Shown in pieces: positions 63,855-64,000 of a stretch of DNA of 64,000 nt. Numbering within the stretch: position 1 is the stretch's first letter; every line of letters starts with the position of its first letter. A program made the translations under genes and the position numbers. The DNA is from Cherax quadricarinatus (Eukaryota; Arthropoda; Malacostraca; Decapoda; Parastacidae): contig NC_091369.1 in the NCBI RefSeq assembly GCF_038502225.1, positions 7,355,581 to 7,419,580 on the forward strand. The letters are read 5' to 3'. The notes beneath the pieces are model-generated. The model saw nothing but the letters and a program-made list of their open reading frames with translations, ran no database searches and was not told the origin of the DNA.

Positions 63855-63885
<31 letters not shown>

Positions 63886-64000
63886 TCCATACACAGCTTT
63901 AAGAAGAGGTGAGATAAGGCTCTTGAAGCAGGAAGAGAGTGGACCGACCTAGCAGCGATCAGCGAAGAGGCAGGGATAAGAGCTGTGACTCGACCCCTAC
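63855..64000 (+). mobile_element. LINE tail fragment with CA microsatellite
   Basis: (CA)n at 63855-63880 followed by SIHSFKKR-coding sequence and 'gagctgtgactcgaccccta', the 3' end of the family at 49458-51600. It runs off the window. Confidence 0.7.

Overview
The window is arthropod nuclear DNA, most likely from a decapod crustacean such as a crayfish, lobster or shrimp. The evidence is intron-rich genes with GT/AG splice sites, many (TA)n, trinucleotide and minisatellite arrays, several non-LTR retrotransposon families, a Penelope-like element and tRNA-derived repeats. The decapod placement rests on my recognition of the repeat families and on no search. There are no bacterial-style operons, CRISPR arrays or phage genes.

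Three host genes can be assembled by hand from exons whose splice sites and reading phases agree. (1) Plus strand, 2316-13261: eight exons of a retinoid-inducible serine carboxypeptidase (SCPEP1-like, peptidase family S10). The catalytic Ser, Asp and His are visible, the signal-peptide exon was not found, and there is an unusual Lys/Pro/Ala-rich C-terminal tail. (2) Minus strand, 15039-41840, possibly reaching 52906: at least twelve exons of an XPF/ERCC4-like protein whose domain order and helix-hairpin-helix end point to the meiotic crossover factor SHOC1 (ZIP2/MZIP2). It ends in a tail of about 700 residues, Gln/His-rich and then Pro-Ser-Pro repeats. (3) Plus strand, 54109-63813: the first five exons of an SLC10 sodium/bile-acid cotransporter family member, running off the right edge. 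Genes 1 and 2 are convergent (tail to tail); genes 2 and 3 point away from each other.

Most of the rest is mobile and repeated DNA in introns. 22938-26345 is an RTE-like LINE that fills almost a whole intron of the SHOC1-like gene. 29692-35615 is a nearly full-length ORF1/ORF2 LINE in the next large intron, ending about ten bases from a splice acceptor. 49458-51600 is a third LINE family with a nested fragment, and 4303-5035 is a Penelope-like GIY-YIG fragment with a 118-bp inverted duplication. Large tandem arrays lie at 10336-10730 (27 bp), 17722-18075 (61 bp), 39215-39552 (32 bp), 42178-42717 (28 bp), 42890-45487 (23 bp), 54976-55536 (23 bp), 56821-57410 (30 bp), 57819-58020 (23 bp) and 62706-62976 (25 bp, copied from a splice donor).

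The three genes do not form a pathway: one is a lysosomal/secretory peptidase, one a probable meiotic recombination protein, one a membrane transporter. The most novel points are the SHOC1-like gene with its giant low-complexity tail, the carboxypeptidase tail, and the tandem array that has multiplied a 5' splice site in the transporter gene.
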